Below, in pieces: positions 23,601-37,949 of a stretch of DNA of 64,000 nucleotides. Source of the stretch: Hymenopus coronatus (Eukaryota; Arthropoda; Insecta; Mantodea; Hymenopodidae). The notes under the pieces are model-generated. The model made no database searches and was not told the DNA's origin. It was given only the letters and a program-made list of their open reading frames with translations. The first letter of the stretch is position 1, and each line of letters begins with the position of its first letter. The stretch is taken from contig CM060883.1 of the NCBI GenBank assembly GCA_030762935.1, positions 47,422,501-47,486,500 on the forward strand, in the 5' to 3' direction. Made by a program: the position numbers and the translations under genes.

Positions 23601-26600
23601 TTTGTTTTTGTTGTCAAACGCACCGAAGCTCATACTCGCTGTCGGCTACTCCGCATCAAATAGTTCTCCTGGGCAGAGTACTGTACTTTCATTACATTGT
23701 CCACACAGGTCTCTCAAATGTGGCGGCAATTGGCAAGGTTTAAAACTTCACACCTATCTCCGCTTTTGTCGCCTTTGATCGACCAGCAATTGAGCTACGC
23801 AAATTGTCCCATTGATACCAGAGCTAAATTTGATGTAATGATAGCAAGTTAAAAACACAATTTATCATTTTCATTCAAAATTAGAAACTGATTACTTCTT
23901 TATCCAGGTAAAGAAATGTATTATATATATTGTTGTAACAGTTGAGAAGAAACGAGACGTCAAATGTCACTTCAAGCCAGTCACTAAGGTACTGAAAAAA
24001 AAAAAACTCCCCACTCTATTTAATTTTAAGAAAGAAAGAAAGAAAAAAAGTTACAGTTAAAATACAACCTTGATGCTCAACAATCAACTTTTTGAAACTA
24101 AAGACGAGAATAAAACATTGTCAGATATAACTTGCCAGATTAAAGGGGTGTCACGAAATTTCAACAAATCACTGCTAACTGTAAGCACTAAGTGTAAATG
24201 TTCTGGAACAACTTTTAAAAGTGTAGCATGAAATATTTTGAAACTGTTTGTCACTAGAATAACTTTTGTTTTGAGAAGGTTATATACTTTATCCTTATTA
24301 TGATTATTATTGTTCTTATTATTGCTATTATTTGTTATTATTATCATCATCATAATCATCCATAAGTTGACAAATTCTATTTAATGTTTACTAATGAGAC
24401 AATATATTCAACAGATAATTCTCAGCAGTAGCAAGCATATCACCAAGAGTTCCATATACCGGTTTGTGACTCCGTGGTTATGTGAAGGTCTACTTACTAG
24501 TCGTGGTATGTAGTATTATTATTTTATATGCGACACAGTGAAAGAAAGCAAGACTAGTTTAAAAATAGGGTTTTATTTTGCAAGTAGGAATGTAAGCCAA
24601 ACAAGTCTTAGGCTAAGTATAACAATACCAGGAGCAAAAAACGTTATTTTTAACATGCGGTGTGGCAATCACTATTTTTAGACAGTCTTGACATCTTTAA
24701 AACAACAATAAAATAATACTATATAGGCGTAAATGATTAACACTGCACAAACTTTACTGGCAAAAGATGGTTCCTAGTTGATCAATTTGAGATAAGAAAC
24801 CAATGGTCCACGAGATCAAGTTACGCGTATTCCAAGTAATTGGAGATTGGTACCAATAAATCATAATCAGAAAGAAATCTGTAAATAGTCTGCATTTGAA
24901 ACAAAACTAGACATTTCTATGCACTTAGTAAAGTCTGTCTTTTAATCTAACTGAAGAAGCCTTTCTAAATTTTAAGATTACCAAAATCGCTTAGATTATA
25001 GATCTAACATGGGGCTAACTGCAATGGATAATAGTTTGTGGCAAACGGCTAAAGAAACATAGGGAAATTCTGATAGTTGTCCTTTGCCACACAGTTGCGA
25101 TGATTAACTGTGAACCTGAATAATCAAGTTCAAATCTGGTTAAGTGCAAATATTTTTTCTTTTCTTTCTCCATCTTGTGAATAATACATATTATGCTTAT
25201 GCCTTAAAATCGCAAACTACTACCTTCATATCAATGCACAGGGTACTGTTTTCTATTTCTTCCTCCCACTAAGACTGGAGGGTTGTGTATCAACATTACC
25301 CTGAAGTTGTCAGTTGGCGATAAAAAATGTAAATGGCGTTTTATTTATGGGCCTCTTTAACTACTTTGGTTCTCAGCGTCCCATTCCATACAGGGCATGA
25401 AAGGCAATTGGCGATAGGCAAAAGAACAAAGTACTAAGGCTCCCCAAAAGAGGCGCTGAATACCTACGTGCTAACATGTCTAATATTGTCAATGTATGAC
25501 TTTGATACCCCTGGCAGACTCTAATGCATACAACATGGTAATTGTTTGTTACTTAAGTGTTTGGTAATCAAGTCTCCCATGTGTCATTTCCTGTTTGCCT
25601 TCTGTACACAACTTTACTTTGAAACAGTTAAATAGCCACTTTTCTTTTTGTGGAAGTTCGTAAACAGTGTTGTTATAATCATTTATTTGATGAGTTGATT
25701 AATTACACTAAACAACACTTACCTGGGATTTTTGCCGGAACATGTTTCGAAGGACTAGTTTCCTTCATTTTGAACCGGATATCAACTGATTTAAAAAGCT
25801 AGTCCTTCGAAATATGTTATGGTAAAAATCTCAAGTAAGTGTTTTGTGTAATTAATTGACTCGTCAAATAAATTGAATAGGTACTCAGGGAACATGGAGC
25901 AAAATTACACTTTTGCTGGACACGCTGATATGCACCTTGTATATGGCAAAGCAGGATGTCGTTCTACAACAGCTGCACAGATTTACAGTGAAAGGTACTC
26001 CAATAGATAGCAGTCCCATCAGACTACTTTTTAATCTGTAGATCGGTGTTTGCGAGAATGTGGTTCTGTGGTGCCTAATAAAGCAGATTGTGATGCAAGA
26101 TGGTGTATCCATCACTGATTGACTCTGAAGAGACGTTGGTTGCCCGCATTATTGCAGCCAGCAATAGAGTCCATACCCTGTCCCAGAGCAGGTATTAAAA
26201 TCATCAGTGTACCAGATTTGATCTTAATTCTGATCTTTCCATTTACAGCGCTTAGGATAAGAAACAGTGAAAGTTTTGTTAAACAAAACTCTTGCTTTCA
26301 TAATATTGATCCTGATATTGAGCATTCTAAATAATTTTTGTCCCTGGGTAGTTTGAGGTGAATTAAACACCCATCAAGGGGAACCTCAATTTGATGCTTT
26401 AGTCTTTAGAATACTCCAAAAGCCTCTCTATCTTGACCCAAATGTGTAAGGGGGTGAGTTCAAATAGCATTTCCATAGATGCAATGGGGGTTGCTCTTAA
26501 TTTCCCTATAATGGCAATGCAAAGCACCCTTTGCAACTTGTTAAGTCCATTTTGCACTGCCTTAATTTAACTCTTGGCCACCAATATAATGCAGCATAAG

Positions 26601-29600
26601 AAAAACATGGGTATAACCATTGTAATGTACATCCAATTCATTACATTGGGTTTTAGTCCCTATGCCTTGCCAAACAAACTTCTACAGGTCCAAAAGACCC
26701 TGCAAACTTTGGCAGCTAATGACTTAAGTGATCTTTCAAAGTCAGTTTCTTATCTAAAAGGATGCCAAGGTATTTTCTCATGATGAACATGGTCTTACCA
26801 ATTATTGGAGTAGGCTTTCTTAAGGCCTCAATATTCCTCATTCTGGCAAATGCCTTTCTTTCTCTTATACTGACAGAGATTTTGTCTCTGTTGCATTATG
26901 TCTCAACTTTTCTTAGTGCAGATTAAAGCAAGTGCTAGTGCTCGGAAATTTCTGTTTGACAATAATAGCAATATCATCCATAAATCAGAGAAAAGAAAAC
27001 AAACATAATTGAGTAGCCACAATAGTCAATTTGTTCCAAAGCATGGGTGAGAGAACCTCTCCCTGTGGGCAGCTCTGGCAGTAGATTGACCAACGTCTCC
27101 CACGTGATGCTCAATGTCAGTTCCTATTGGTTAATATGAAACAGATTCACCAACAAGTAATTGCTGGTACATCCTGCTCATGGAGGCCTTTCAAAATTGA
27201 TGTACAGAAAATCTTGTCAAAAGCATCTTCTATATCAAGAAATGCACCAAGTGCAATATCTTTGGATGCCACAATTTCTCTATAGCAGAACTACATGATA
27301 AACTGTTTCCATCAATTTCCTAGACTGATAGACAAATTGGTTCCTGTGTAGTAGGACATTCCCTAGTACATTGTCTGTTAAGTGTCTATCAACTAATATC
27401 TCTAATTCTTGAAGAAAAAAGGGAGAGAGGTTTACTGGATAATAACCTTTGCCTCAGCATAGCTAGGATGCCTAGGTTTGGATATAAATATCACTCAAAG
27501 TTCTTTCCATGCTAGTGGAGCACGAGCAATGGCTATGGAACCTCTGTAAATTTGCAGAGCAGGGACTGAATGGAATCAGATACAGTTAAACTATTGAATT
27601 CACAAGAGAGATCAATAAAGTTCATAACTGAAATAGAAACAAATAATTGCCTACTGTTTCTAGACTTAAAAATCATGAGAAATCAATCAAGATTAGAATT
27701 TAGAATCTATAGGAAAACAACACATGTAGACAACTATATCAAAGGCAATTAATTCAACCCAAAACCACATCAATATGCTATTTTCCACAGCTTGAGTCTG
27801 AGACTAGTCAATACTCCACTTAGAGAAGCTTAATACAAACGGGAATACATATAATTTCAGTTTGGACTATATTGATAAGATAATTCATAAGCATAAAATC
27901 CAGAAAATGCTAAATGAAATGACCATTTTGGAAAAGCTAAAAAAAAAAAAAAAAGCTCATATAATTGCTGTAAATTTTATTTAGAGATCCCAATATAAAC
28001 TTTATACCACAAAATAAATACAACATCAGAAACCACCCTTTGGAAGATGGCACACCAGAAAACATTATCCAGCATTTACCAAAAGAATTGCCAATATAGC
28101 AGCAAAATATACATTGGACATACGAGGAGAAATTTGGATGTTAGAAAAACAGAACACGTTAGAACATCAGATTCAAATACGTAGGCAAGTCCACTATTGT
28201 CCATCATGTTTGGACAAAGAATCATAATATAGAACCAGAAATAAAATTGATCAAACACTTAAAACAACCTTGGGAACTAAACACATGAAAATTCTATATT
28301 CATAAGCATGAAGGAAATCTCGTGAATTTTGAGATTCCCGCCGTAGATGACTTCATCTGGTTAACAAAGATAAGAGATGGCAGCACAACTATTAGTGGAA
28401 CCAGACACAGGAGCAGCAGTCGACAAATAAACTGAAGATAGGGAGGATGCACCGTGAAACTAAGATCAAGATATAACTGGAGAATTCTGAAGTGTTTAAA
28501 ATTTTGACTGGTTGTTAAAAGACAGCAATTCTCTTGTAGCAGTTCAGCAAAGTCAGGTCCTGCAGATTAAATTGGTTCAAATGCATTGATAGCCTATCTG
28601 ACTTTCGTTATGATGATCACCCCTTTGATTAGGTTTTAGTCCTCTCTGTAATGACATGCGCAATGTAAATTGATTTGTCCCTAATTGTTTGGTTGATCAC
28701 CTCTGAATCTGGAGAATAGATATCAACTAGATAATGCAATAGCATTTTCATTCCTGACTGAAAGGGTAGTATCATGTGGTTGAATTTGAAAGCAAAGTTG
28801 ATGACAATGGAGTGGCATAAAACTTTTATCGCCCTAAGGTGGTAAAGTACAATTTTTAATTTGTATGTCATGTGTGAAAACTTCTAGCTTTAGTTGCAAT
28901 TACTTAAAACATCTTTTTCTGATGTTTGAACAAATCTGTTCATCATCTCGGCAGGACCTTAATATGGCAATAACTTAACTAAATGATATCCAAAAATATC
29001 TCTATGTACACTTGCACAACTTTCTCTACCCATGAAAATTGACATAGATATACTGTAAATAACTCAATGGGAGTTTTTGCAAAATAAAAACATATTCAAA
29101 TGTTCCGCTGTGGTAGAAAAAAACTCTCTTTTTCTTTCTATGGAAAGAAAAAAAGAGAATTGCAAATTTTCAAGCACGCATATCAGATGATGCTTTTGGA
29201 ATAGTGTTGACAAGCAACTTGGACTATTTTGAAAATAGCTAACATTACAAAATAAAAATTTGACACAACCTGTATTTTAATAAGTCTATATTTTCCTGAA
29301 GAAGTTATTGTAGAAATTTCTATAAGAATGAGAACCTCATTAACAGAAAATTCAATATATATATACATTTAATTTATCATGTAAATAGCTTACATTAATC
29401 AAAATCATTAAGCCATTAATACTTTCTCTTCCACTATCTACCTCAACTCAAAAATGCAATTAGTATCATGATTTTACCACAAATACACATTTTGAGGCTC
29501 CTTGAATAAAAAGGCCAATTTTCATGCATGCGAGTGTGTATAGTTTATATAAATGGTTTTTATGAACTCTAATTTATACGTCAGAATTATTTTAGCTTTT

Positions 29601-29660
29601 TAGTTAAAATACCAACATATTTAGTATACTTTAATGATTACCTAAAGTACATATGTTGTT

Positions 29661-29700
<40 letters not shown>

Positions 29701-32700
29701 TTTTTTTTTTTTTTTTTTTTCTTTTGAACAGCATAACTTACAAATAAGGTTTCTGTTAAACACAAATCTTGGTATTTAAGTTTAGTAACAGTGATGTGAC
29801 TCAAAGATTGTCAAGAAAATTCCACACCCCAAACTATGTGCTGTTTACGTTTTATTCTCTCAAAAATGGCTCTAATGATTTTTTATTAAAATACATATGT
29901 TTCAGATTTTAAATTGGAATTTTCTGCAAACAGCCTATGAAGTCCTATTCACTCTGAATGACTTTTGTATAATTTGTAAACAATAAGAGACATAAAAATT
30001 ACGAAACAAAAAATATAGGTATTGTTAAAACACACAACTTGTGTGTAATTAATATTTTTATGGCATTAACCATTTTGGAATTATTCTATTTAATTTTTTT
30101 GAATTTGTGATTTTCTATCTAGTTTTAATGATTTCCCATGTATAGTCATTTCTTCATATCTTTGTACCTTTATAAAAAAAACAAAAACAATGTGTTCCAT
30201 ATCTTCGTTTCTGTCACACATTGGACACTGATTTTTTGGGTGTCCATTTCTCATTCTTTTTAGTCTACAAACACTTGCTTATATCTAAGCAATATCTACT
30301 CTCTCTTTGTTCTTAGCAAATACAGCAAAGAAAATATCACAGGAATTTGTTTAAATATAACTCCAATAATCATGTTACTTTATCAAGAATTGTGACAGAC
30401 AAATTATTTTTAGAGCCATACAAGAAATTTGAAACACACTAGCAGCTTAGAATGTTACCACAATGAAAGACTAAACTATCTACGGAAACTAGTGCATTTT
30501 AATTTAGAGAATATATGAAGTCTATGATTTCACATAAACTCTACATGATAAAGAATTAGTAGATGTGTTATTAATATTTACTAAAACCTTAAGTGAATGG
30601 ATATATAAAAGAAAATACAGAAGAAATCATAATTGGAGACAACTACTACTTGTTCTGTTACTGAGGATGTGCACCAAAACAAAGTTGGTAGTTATGTAAT
30701 TCCAGAATTACCGATAAGAAGATAAACCTAAGAATTTAGGTTCAGTAAGAATTAGCCAATAAAGAAGCAGCAAAAGAACAGTAATTTTCATGCTTTGGAG
30801 CTGAAACATAGTAGATGTAACATGATAAGAATGGACTCAGCACGGCAGTATGATTTCACACATTTTGGCAATATCCACACATAAATGTGGTTGACACTCA
30901 TTCCACCCCCGATTTTGAAGGCCAGATATAATATTACAAATTTGAATTGCAATAAAAAAAAAAGATAAATAAATTTACATCATTAAACATTTTTTTTAAA
31001 ACTTTCAATGGATGGTGAAATATAACATTCAAAACAATATTTTTACATTTCAACTAATTATTTTAATAACACAAGATTCCATATAATACACTTTTACTTA
31101 AGCCACCTGTCAATTCAGATGGAGTGTCATACATGCAACTTTCCCTTGCATTGAAAAAGCTTCCACCTTTGTTAATATTATATAAAAACATTTACAAACC
31201 ATGCAATAATTCAGCATGACTTTAATGTTATACTTTATTATTAAATTAAAATATTTACTCTTTTCAATGCTTAATTTTATTTTGGGGGGAGGGAGTTCAA
31301 AGCGGCCTTCTGTTGTCACTGATGGTTTGGTTGTACAAGTGAATGAGGCAATTCATAAAAACAGGAAGTTCACAATAAGAATGTTTTGTGAAGAAACTAA
31401 AAAGTAACTAAACGCAAGTAAAAGCACACTAATGACACTTTGTACTCAGGGCAGACAATTCTTCCTACTTACTAACTGATTTTTGGATTCTGGATCAATG
31501 TTTAAGGATCAGAGCATGACTATACAAGGTAACCAAACACACAACCACAACTTCATAAACGTCTTCCCTGCCCTCTTACCGCTTATCCGGTAACAATGCA
31601 ACATGACTTGGCCACATGTTCTCTTGTCATGTTTATGCATACCACCTCACTACAGCATAAAATTGTGATCAGTAGTACCAATATTGTAGTATCGAATGAA
31701 TATGGGTGCATTTCAGAATGCAAACTTTAAGCATAGTATGATTTCTATTATCTTGCATGCTGGTAATATGGGACATGGGATTTCTTCCTCACATACGGGA
31801 AATCCCATACAATATAGGACATATAGCAAGTCTAGTCTCAGGAACTATTAATCAAGGTGGTCAATGGTAAAAACTCAGTTTGAAGAATAAAGGAAATGAA
31901 CGATTTGTCTTTCTGTTTCTTCTTTGTACTGTAGTGTTTATTATTATTTAGAATATTTAATTCAGATATGAATATTTAATATGAAAAATTAATCATATAG
32001 CACAAATTAAATAAGTAATTTGTATATCAAAATTATCAGTCCTTTTTATACAGATTTGGTGGTTCATTTCACTAAACAATACTTAAATACATTGTTTCAC
32101 ATTAAATTTACTACAATTTTAATATATAAGATTGAATTTGTAGAAATTAAATGTCTAAAATATATCAGCATTGTCAGAAAATAACATTTTCTGTTCAGTC
32201 TTAGTTTATTAACATTGTCTGAGAATAACAATAAAAGGCCCATTTCATTTTCTGTTCAGTCTTGATTTATCATCCTCTCAATAAACTCAACATCATCTTC
32301 AGACAAAAACTTGTATAGGCTTCTTACATCCTTCACTTTCATTTGATTGATGTCTGAGAGAGCAGTGAAGTTTTCGTGTCTGTATGGAGATTTCCAAATG
32401 CGAAAAAGGTTGAATTTTCGTAAGAACACAAAACAGCACTGCCTCTCATTGCTTTTACGATCATGTATTTCATTATTGTGAATGGAACTTAGTTTTGGAT
32501 ACTGGTTTATTAAAAATGAATGGAAATACGAGGGTCACTACAAAAGTCTTGAGATACACGTAAACTGAGGTTGATCAATTTAAATGGATTGCACCATTGG
32601 ATAGCCACATTTTTTGCGAGTGTAAACATGTATCAGTTTGCATCCTCCGTCTCCCCTTGCAGTCTACAGCGCAAGGTTTACAACCTCTTGTCAGTTGCTT

Positions 32701-35700
32701 GCTAGCGTGGAGATGGAAAGAGAGCACTATGTGATTCTCTATGATTTTAAAATGGCTTTAAATGAAATCAAAAGTCTTGAGCACTTACAACAGGCTTTTA
32801 TGGACATTGCTCTGGCCCATGCCACAGTTTTTCGGTGGTTTCAAGAATTTAAAAGAGGTCAAACTTCATTAAAAGTTGAGGTTAGGAGTAGTTATCTGTC
32901 TATGGTAGTGACTGAAGAAAACTTAGCTGCTGTGGAAAGAATGGTCCAAGAAAACAATCGTGTGACATTTAAGGAAATTGAGGCAAGTATGCAGATTGGA
33001 TCGCCAGCAATTTCGAAAATATTGCATGATTCTTCACGTGAGGAAGGGTGCCCCACAATTTAACTGATCTGCAAACGTGCACCCGTGTTGAATGGTGTGA
33101 AGAAATGCTGGACAGATTCAATGAAGGCCATTCTTGGCAGGTTTTAGACATTGTCAGTGGTAATGAAACTTGGATTTACCTGTTTGAGCACTTAGCGTCA
33201 GTCGGTTGTGTGGATCTTTCTAGATGACGATCTTCCAATGAAAGTGAAGAGGCTGCGTAGTATCAGGAAGAAAATGGTGGCCACTTTCTTCTCTAAATCT
33301 CATCGTGTGGCTACCATTCCACTCGTGGAACAAAAGACAGTTACTGCGCACTGGTACACAACAGTTTGCTTACAAGTTTTTGAGAAGATTCGAATTGCGG
33401 CCAAGTAAAGAACTGCGAGGAATGCTGCTCCACCATTGCGCACACAGCCAATGCAACGATCCAGTTTCTGGAGTCTACAGAGGTGAAGTTGATGACTCAT
33501 CCCCCCTACAGTCCAGAGTGGTTCCATGTGACTTTTGTGAAACAAGGTTTTCGAGCCCTGAAGAAACTGTTGCAGCATTCGAAAGTAAACTTTTACACCT
33601 ACATGAAAATGAGTGGCAGGAATGCTTTCAAAATTGGTTTGGGAGAATAAGAAAGTGCATACAGTGTGGTGTATACTTTGAAAAGCTCCAGCAGTCAAAG
33701 TGATTTTACCCAGTTTAGTTTTTCTGTATCTCAAAACTTTCATAGTGAACCTCGTAAGTACTTAGCCCTGTCTCACAGTAGGTCCACATCCATTGTAACT
33801 TCAAATGGAAAAGGGTTCCTGCGGCACCATACCATGGCAGTAAGATAAGGCTTTGCATTTAAATACTGTCTGATAAGCCCAAAATGCCTATCATACTGTG
33901 AGAAGCTGTGACCTCAAACTGGGAAAAGTTGCACAATATCCACATTATGTACTTTTGCGTATTTTCTTAGTTAAAAAGCTTGATAAAATTTCTAATTACA
34001 TAAAGTTCACAATAAGTGGTTAAGCTATGAAAAAGCACACTCTATGAAAACAGATAATCATAGTCATTATAACATGTATACATTTACTTCAGTAAGTATG
34101 AAATATATGTATAAAAACAAAGCCAACAATTCTAAAGAAAGTGACAAATAGACAAGTGCTGAGTTCTACTTATTACGAATAAATATTAGGTAACATTTTG
34201 AAACACTTGCCTACTATCTAGTGCTTACAGGGTGTCTATGATTGTAACATCCTTCCTGTATATATAGATTGTCTCTCTTTAATGTTTCTTGCAGGTGATA
34301 GATGGCATTCTCATCGTAAGATCATAACTCCAACCTTCCACTTCAAGATCCTGGAACAATACATTGATATTTTCAACAGCAACAGTGCCATTATGACAGA
34401 TATTCTTGAGAAGCAACTAAACGAACCTTGGATACCAATGAACAATATAATTGCAAACTGTACCCTGGACATCATTTGTGGTAAGTCTTACATATTTTTG
34501 GTAAGTGAGATAAGATACAGTAAGCAAATAACACTGTTAATACAGTGGCTACAGAAAGGCTTTTGTCATTAATAGGAGGGAAATCCTTTAATCCCTTCTG
34601 AAACTTGAAGGCTTCTGAACAAAATCATATGATGAAGCACTGGTCAGCATGGTGGGCTACAGACCTTCCTTTCCATATATCACATCCTCTTTTTAGGCCT
34701 ACCTATACAGCCTTCCTTGACTCAACTCTTGTTTTATTTTACTCTTATGGTCGAATAAAACAATGTAGTATTTCAGGTCTAGGGCATCTTTTAATTTTCT
34801 TTTCTGTCCATACTTTCCATTACTCAGTGTGATGCAATTACCAAACATGGTGACTCTTCTTAAATGGTTTCAACAGTAATAAACTGCAATGCGAGACAAA
34901 TTTACAGTTGAATTACTTCACTAACAAATGAATTACTTGAACATGAGCTGTAGGTAATGTTGCCTATATCATCAGCAGATATCAACTGTCAGACTTGTTC
35001 CTGATATCATTTGTGGACTGTCTGGACCTCTGAATCATTTTTTTTATATGTTTAATGCCTGCTTTTACTACATATGGCACTATATGCAATGACACTGATG
35101 ATACATAGAATGAAGTTGGAGCACCGGGGGAATGTGATGGTGGGGCAAACCGGAGAATCCAAGAAAGCCCACCCCTGTGCCGAATTGTCCACCACAAATC
35201 TCAAATGCGGTCGCTTGGGATCGAACCTGGGCTGTCTAGGTGAGAGGCGAGTGGTCTAACCACTTGGCCATGGAGCAGCTCCTCTCAGTCAGTTGATTGA
35301 TAAATTTGTGTTGTGGGTTATCTTCAGCAGAACATTCAAAATTTATTTCAGCATAAAAATATTTTTCCAGATGTCCAATTCTAAGGGTCATACCAATATT
35401 AACCTCTTAGTGTCTGATGAAGCACACTTACACAAAAGTGTTGTTAAGGTTTTACATTTTTGTGACTTTTTGTAAATTTCAACTTATTCTAAAATTCATA
35501 GGCTATTTATTAGGATACAAAATATGTTTAAAAGTATAATCAAAAATACAATTGAAGGTAAGAATGGCAAAGCAAGAGAAAAATTACAATACATGGAACA
35601 AATTAAGAACAACATGAACTGCAGAATGTATGATGAATTAAAGAGGAAGGTAGAGAGAGAATCAGAATGAAGTATTACTGCAAACCAATCCAAGAACTAG

Positions 35701-36375
35701 TGACTAAATAAGAAGATTATGCTAACATTAAATAAAATACAAGCAGTCATAGCTATTTTACAATGTAAAAGTATTAAATTTTAATAAAACTATAGTGTGT
35801 TTTTTAAAGAAGAAGCAAAATCCAAGCAATTGCAATAAAATGTAGCCTGTCATCATCCAAGCACACCATCTCACCAATTATTTTACTTGGGCCTCCCCAT
35901 CCTTTACCACAGGCACATTGTACTGTAGTTGCTGGGACTTGAAATAACAACATTAGGCTTTCAATAGATGGTCAGTTCATTACATATTGCTTTAATGATC
36001 ATAGCTATTCAAATCACTTCAGCTGTGGTGCCCATGAAAGGCACTATACTTACAGTTGTTATTTGCGTCTCAGGTTTTTCCTTCAATCCAGTTTCTGTTT
36101 CCCTTGATCCTTCCTATTTGTTTTTCTTCATAGTCTTCATAATTGATTTTGGAAATTTCTGGTTTCTTGGATGGAGGTGTCTTTTTTAACTTGTTGGTTT
36201 TTATGAGGTTCCTGATGTATACGTTTTATGAGGTTCCTGATGTATCTGAGCTAAGATTATGTTATACTCTCTGATAATCTTTTGAAATTTCATGAAGCTT
36301 GAGGATGGTATGTCAATTTTTTAAAAATATTCTAAGGGTTTTCTGCTGTGTGAGTGATTGTGACCAGTATTTTCC

Positions 36376-36422
<47 letters not shown>

Positions 36423-37917
36423 ATTTTTGAGATGTAACTCACACTGCAATTTACCATAATGTGCATTTTACTGTACACTGCTTCCATTTTATTTTTATTT
36501 GATCAGTTACAACTATATTTGTAACTTACTTTGCTATGCAACTTTTAATAAACATAGTACCTATTATCAAAACACTGGAGAGCAAATGGCTTCATTCCCA
36601 ACCGTCCAACATTTGATACCAATGAATCATTGGATACAGCCTCTCCATTATCAGCAATGGGTACAAGGAGCGTTCAATAAGTACTTGGAAAAAGATAGAC
36701 AAACAAATAATTTTTTGTAAATTGTTTGTTTTTCAACATAATTTCCTTTTACTCGATACTCTTTTCTCATCGTTTCTTCAACTGTTTTAAGCCTTTCAAA
36801 AAGTAGAATTTTGGAAGGTCCTCAAAATATGCATCTGTTTGGGAGAATATGTTTTCATTAGACGTGAATTGTTTTCCGCTGAGCCCCTGTTTTGAGTTTG
36901 GAAGTAAAAACAGCTTTAACATTACTGAATAAAATGTCTAATGTTTAAGATATTTTTATAACAAATTAAATGTACACCTTGAATTTTTGGGTAAGAGCCT
37001 CTGAAGTCCTTTTCGGTTTGGATAGGTTTGCATAACTGGTGAAGTGTTAGAGATACAGCAAATTTTATTATACAAAGTATGTAAATCTTGTTAAAGCACA
37101 CAATTTATGTCAACTTTTTTATGGAGTTAACCATTTCCAAGATATTCCTTGTTGATGGTTTTAATTTTCAAACATTTATACTGTTCTCAAATGGGAAGTT
37201 GCCATTCATTTTTTTTCTCCTGGTCATGCAGGGAATTTCGAAATAATCACATAGTGATCCAATCTTAATTTTGTTGAAAGTATTTAATACCCATTTTTAC
37301 TACTATGACACTGCTGTCGATGATACATGGAAAAAAGATGGAGCACCAGTGGAATGTGATGGTGAGGGAACCTGGAGAACCCAGAGAAAACCTGCCCCTG
37401 CGCCACTTTGTCCACCACAAATCCCACTTACAATTGCTTGGAATTGAACCTGGGCCACCTAGGCCACTCTTAAATGATTTAACTATTGCTCAAGCCTAAT
37501 GTTTTCCCATAATTTCATTGTACCTGTAAGGAAATATGCAATAAAACAATTTCTCCTACATGTGTTTATCTCAACTATGAATAAATAAATTTATTTCTCC
37601 TTTCTCCAATGCATTATTACCATTTTACAAATATCACCTTAGTCTAATTGTTAATCCTTTTCTTTCTTTACTTTATTGTTCATTTCTTCTTAGCACTTTT
37701 CCCTTTTTCCATTTTGTTGTTCTCTTTCTTGTCCCCCCTTGCCACATTTTCTTAACCTCCCTTATCTCACATCTATCCTTTTTACTCTATGATCTTATGT
37801 TCATCAAGTTGTGTGCATTTGCCTGAGAATCGTACTTCTCTTTTGTATTACAATGTAAGTGCTGAAACATTTAGGGCTTCCTTTAAAATTATGTAATTCT
37901 TTTTTCTTTTCTTTTCG

Positions 37918-37949
<32 letters not shown>

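Larger units (their letters stand above)
19722..24414 (+). other. CYP4 intron 2 (4.7 kb)
   Basis: This phase 0 GT-AG intron holds FAM-1 with a nested SINE-A, a small MITE, SINE-A, a DDE-like fragment on the - strand and a CpG-richer tract at 22680-23800. Confidence 0.85.
24506..34294 (+). other. CYP4 intron 3 (9.8 kb)
   Basis: This phase 1 GT-AG intron contains many decayed transposable elements. Stretches 24510-25330, 28440-29415 and 30330-31280 show nothing I can name. Confidence 0.85.
34481..37947 (+). other. CYP4 intron 4 (3.5 kb)
   Basis: This phase 1 GT-AG intron contains SINE-B, a mariner tail, (CTTT)n and a FAM-1 relic. No feature is seen in 34490-35050 or 35290-36365. Confidence 0.85.

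Noticed and set aside
31776..31812. Short hairpin (ATGGGATTTC ... GAAATCCCAT)
   Set aside because: Only about 10-11 bp of stem in AT-rich sequence; expected by chance at this scale.
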